Origin: Tannerella sp.
Lineage (GTDB): Bacteria; Bacteroidota; Bacteroidia; Bacteroidales; Tannerellaceae
Direction: 5' to 3'
Length of the DNA: 5,494 nt
Assembly: GCA_031279875.1 (NCBI GenBank)
Contig: JAITHS010000160.1
Location: 1-5,494, forward strand
Shown here: positions 4,752 through 5,494 of the stretch, in pieces
Numbering within the stretch: the stretch's first letter is position 1
Layout of the letters: each line of letters starts with the position of its first letter
The notes under the pieces: model-generated
The model's input: the letters and a program-made list of their open reading frames with translations, nothing else
What the model was told of the DNA's origin: nothing
Databases searched by the model: none
Position numbers and translations under genes: made by a program

Positions 4752-5494
4752 TGGGGTTTCCGTTATTTGTCTTTTAGTATCGTCTATCACCATTGCAAGC
4801 GCAATTGCGTTGGGATAGGGAGTGAGATAGTTTTTTGATTTAATCTGATTGACGGCTTCGGCGAGTTTGGCAGGTACGTCTTCCGGCTTGTACGCCACTT
4901 TCAGTTCGATAACAAAAGTGTTTCCCAGATACGATATTACCAAGTCTGCACGACCGAGATTGGTGTGCATTTCGGCGACCGTAGCCACGCCACAACCGCG
5001 AAAGAAAGCAATAATTGTGGAGCGGTAGAGCCATTCTTGCACATGAAACGGATAATCGTTCATTATGATATTCATTTGCCCTGCTTTTGTGAAATCATCG
5101 TAAGGGATACTTGCCAAAAGCGCGTTGAGGATAATCTTTATCCTGTTTTCGTCTTTTTTCTCCATAGCACGCAGCATAAGCTGTTGCAGGTTTCCGAATG
5201 AATTGTCGGCGGGCAGGATGTTTTGCGCCTGCAACGCCGACATTGCGTTGAGTACTTCCGTGTTGGGATAATCAAGAACGAATTTGTCGCCTGTTTGCTC
5301 TCTTACGGTCAGGTATCCCGCCTGATATAGAAAGCCTTCGGGAGGCGTAGCATCAAAGTCGCCGGGGGTACGAAGAAAATTATTCGACACCGGAAACCGG
5401 CGGAACTGTTCAAGGGTAAGATGTCTGTCTTTCAGATATTTCGCTATCATGGCCGACGTACCCGATTCCATCCAGTAATCGTTAAAATCTTTCT
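4734..5494 (-). CDS. AAA-ATPase-like / PD-(D/E)XK nuclease-family protein (5' part outside the window)
   Basis: The last roughly 250 residues of a leftward gene whose start lies beyond the right edge; full-length members of this family are usually about 500-580 residues. The frame is open to the edge (KDFNDYW precedes the first in-window Met at 5469-5471), so that Met is internal. The FNDYWMESGT block marks the end of the AAA-ATPase-like domain in this family. The C-terminal domain is PD-(D/E)XK nuclease-like (PDDEXK_9/DUF1703 type). Counting from the Met at 5471, it has GRADLVI with Asp176, then FVIELKV with Glu189 and Lys191, and the downstream helix QIKSKNY with Gln209. The catalytic D, E-x-K triad is therefore intact. 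The P-loop part cannot be checked here. These proteins are present in many copies in Bacteroidales genomes. Their role is not established; defence or mobile-element functions have been suggested. The C-terminal residues and the TAG stop are encoded by a heptamer repeat array. Confidence 0.9.
   Translation of the reverse strand, partial: KDFNDYWMESGTSAMIAKYLKDRHLTLEQFRRFPVSNNFLRTPGDFDATPPEGFLYQAGYLTVREQTGDKFVLDYPNTEVLNAMSALQAQNILPADNSFGNLQQLMLRAMEKKDENRIKIILNALLASIPYDDFTKAGQMNIIMNDYPFHVQEWLYRSTIIAFFRGCGVATVAEMHTNLGRADLVISYLGNTFVIELKVAYKPEDVPAKLAEAVNQIKSKNYLTPYPNAIALAMVIDDTKRQITETPLVISG

Overview
The window looks like chromosomal DNA of a Bacteroidota organism, most likely of the order Bacteroidales. 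The evidence is the gene families (LVIVD-repeat lipoproteins, a DUF1080 secreted protein, a Bacteroidales-type AAA-ATPase/PD-(D/E)XK protein, a PaaK-ACT pair), a promoter of the Bacteroides type (TTTG, 19-bp gap, TATTTTTG) and no clear Shine-Dalgarno sequences. This is inferred from content, not from a database search.

Layout. The left 127 bases hold no convincing gene. A leftward cluster follows. Read in its own direction it is a secreted DUF1080 (PF06439) protein (2512 to 1883), a phenylacetate-CoA ligase (1825 to 524) and a small tandem-ACT protein (517 to 128). The ligase and ACT genes are 6 bases apart and are surely one unit. The DUF1080 gene has its own promoter and may be a separate unit or the first gene. 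A 126-base divergent intergenic region separates this cluster from a rightward three-gene operon. That operon encodes a short exported LVIVD-repeat protein (2639-3130), a longer LVIVD-repeat lipoprotein (3134-3910) and a probable small outer-membrane beta-barrel (3907-4605). These genes are separated by 3 bases and by a 4-base overlap. A 43-codon open frame without a start codon follows (4606-4737). Last comes the 3' part of a leftward AAA-ATPase-like/PD-(D/E)XK nuclease gene that runs off the right edge.

How the genes work together. PaaK would activate phenylacetate or a related aryl acid to its CoA thioester in the cytoplasm, and the ACT protein may sense an aromatic amino acid or related ligand. 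The rightward operon reads as an envelope module. I count about two LVIVD blade motifs in the first protein and five in the second. That suggests one seven-bladed propeller split over two polypeptides, made together with a beta-barrel. This is the most interesting hypothesis in the window, and it is inference.

Small-scale structure also stands out. A CCACTAA heptamer is tandemly repeated at the 3' ends of two leftward genes. At the right-hand site the array supplies the stop codons of frames converging from both strands.
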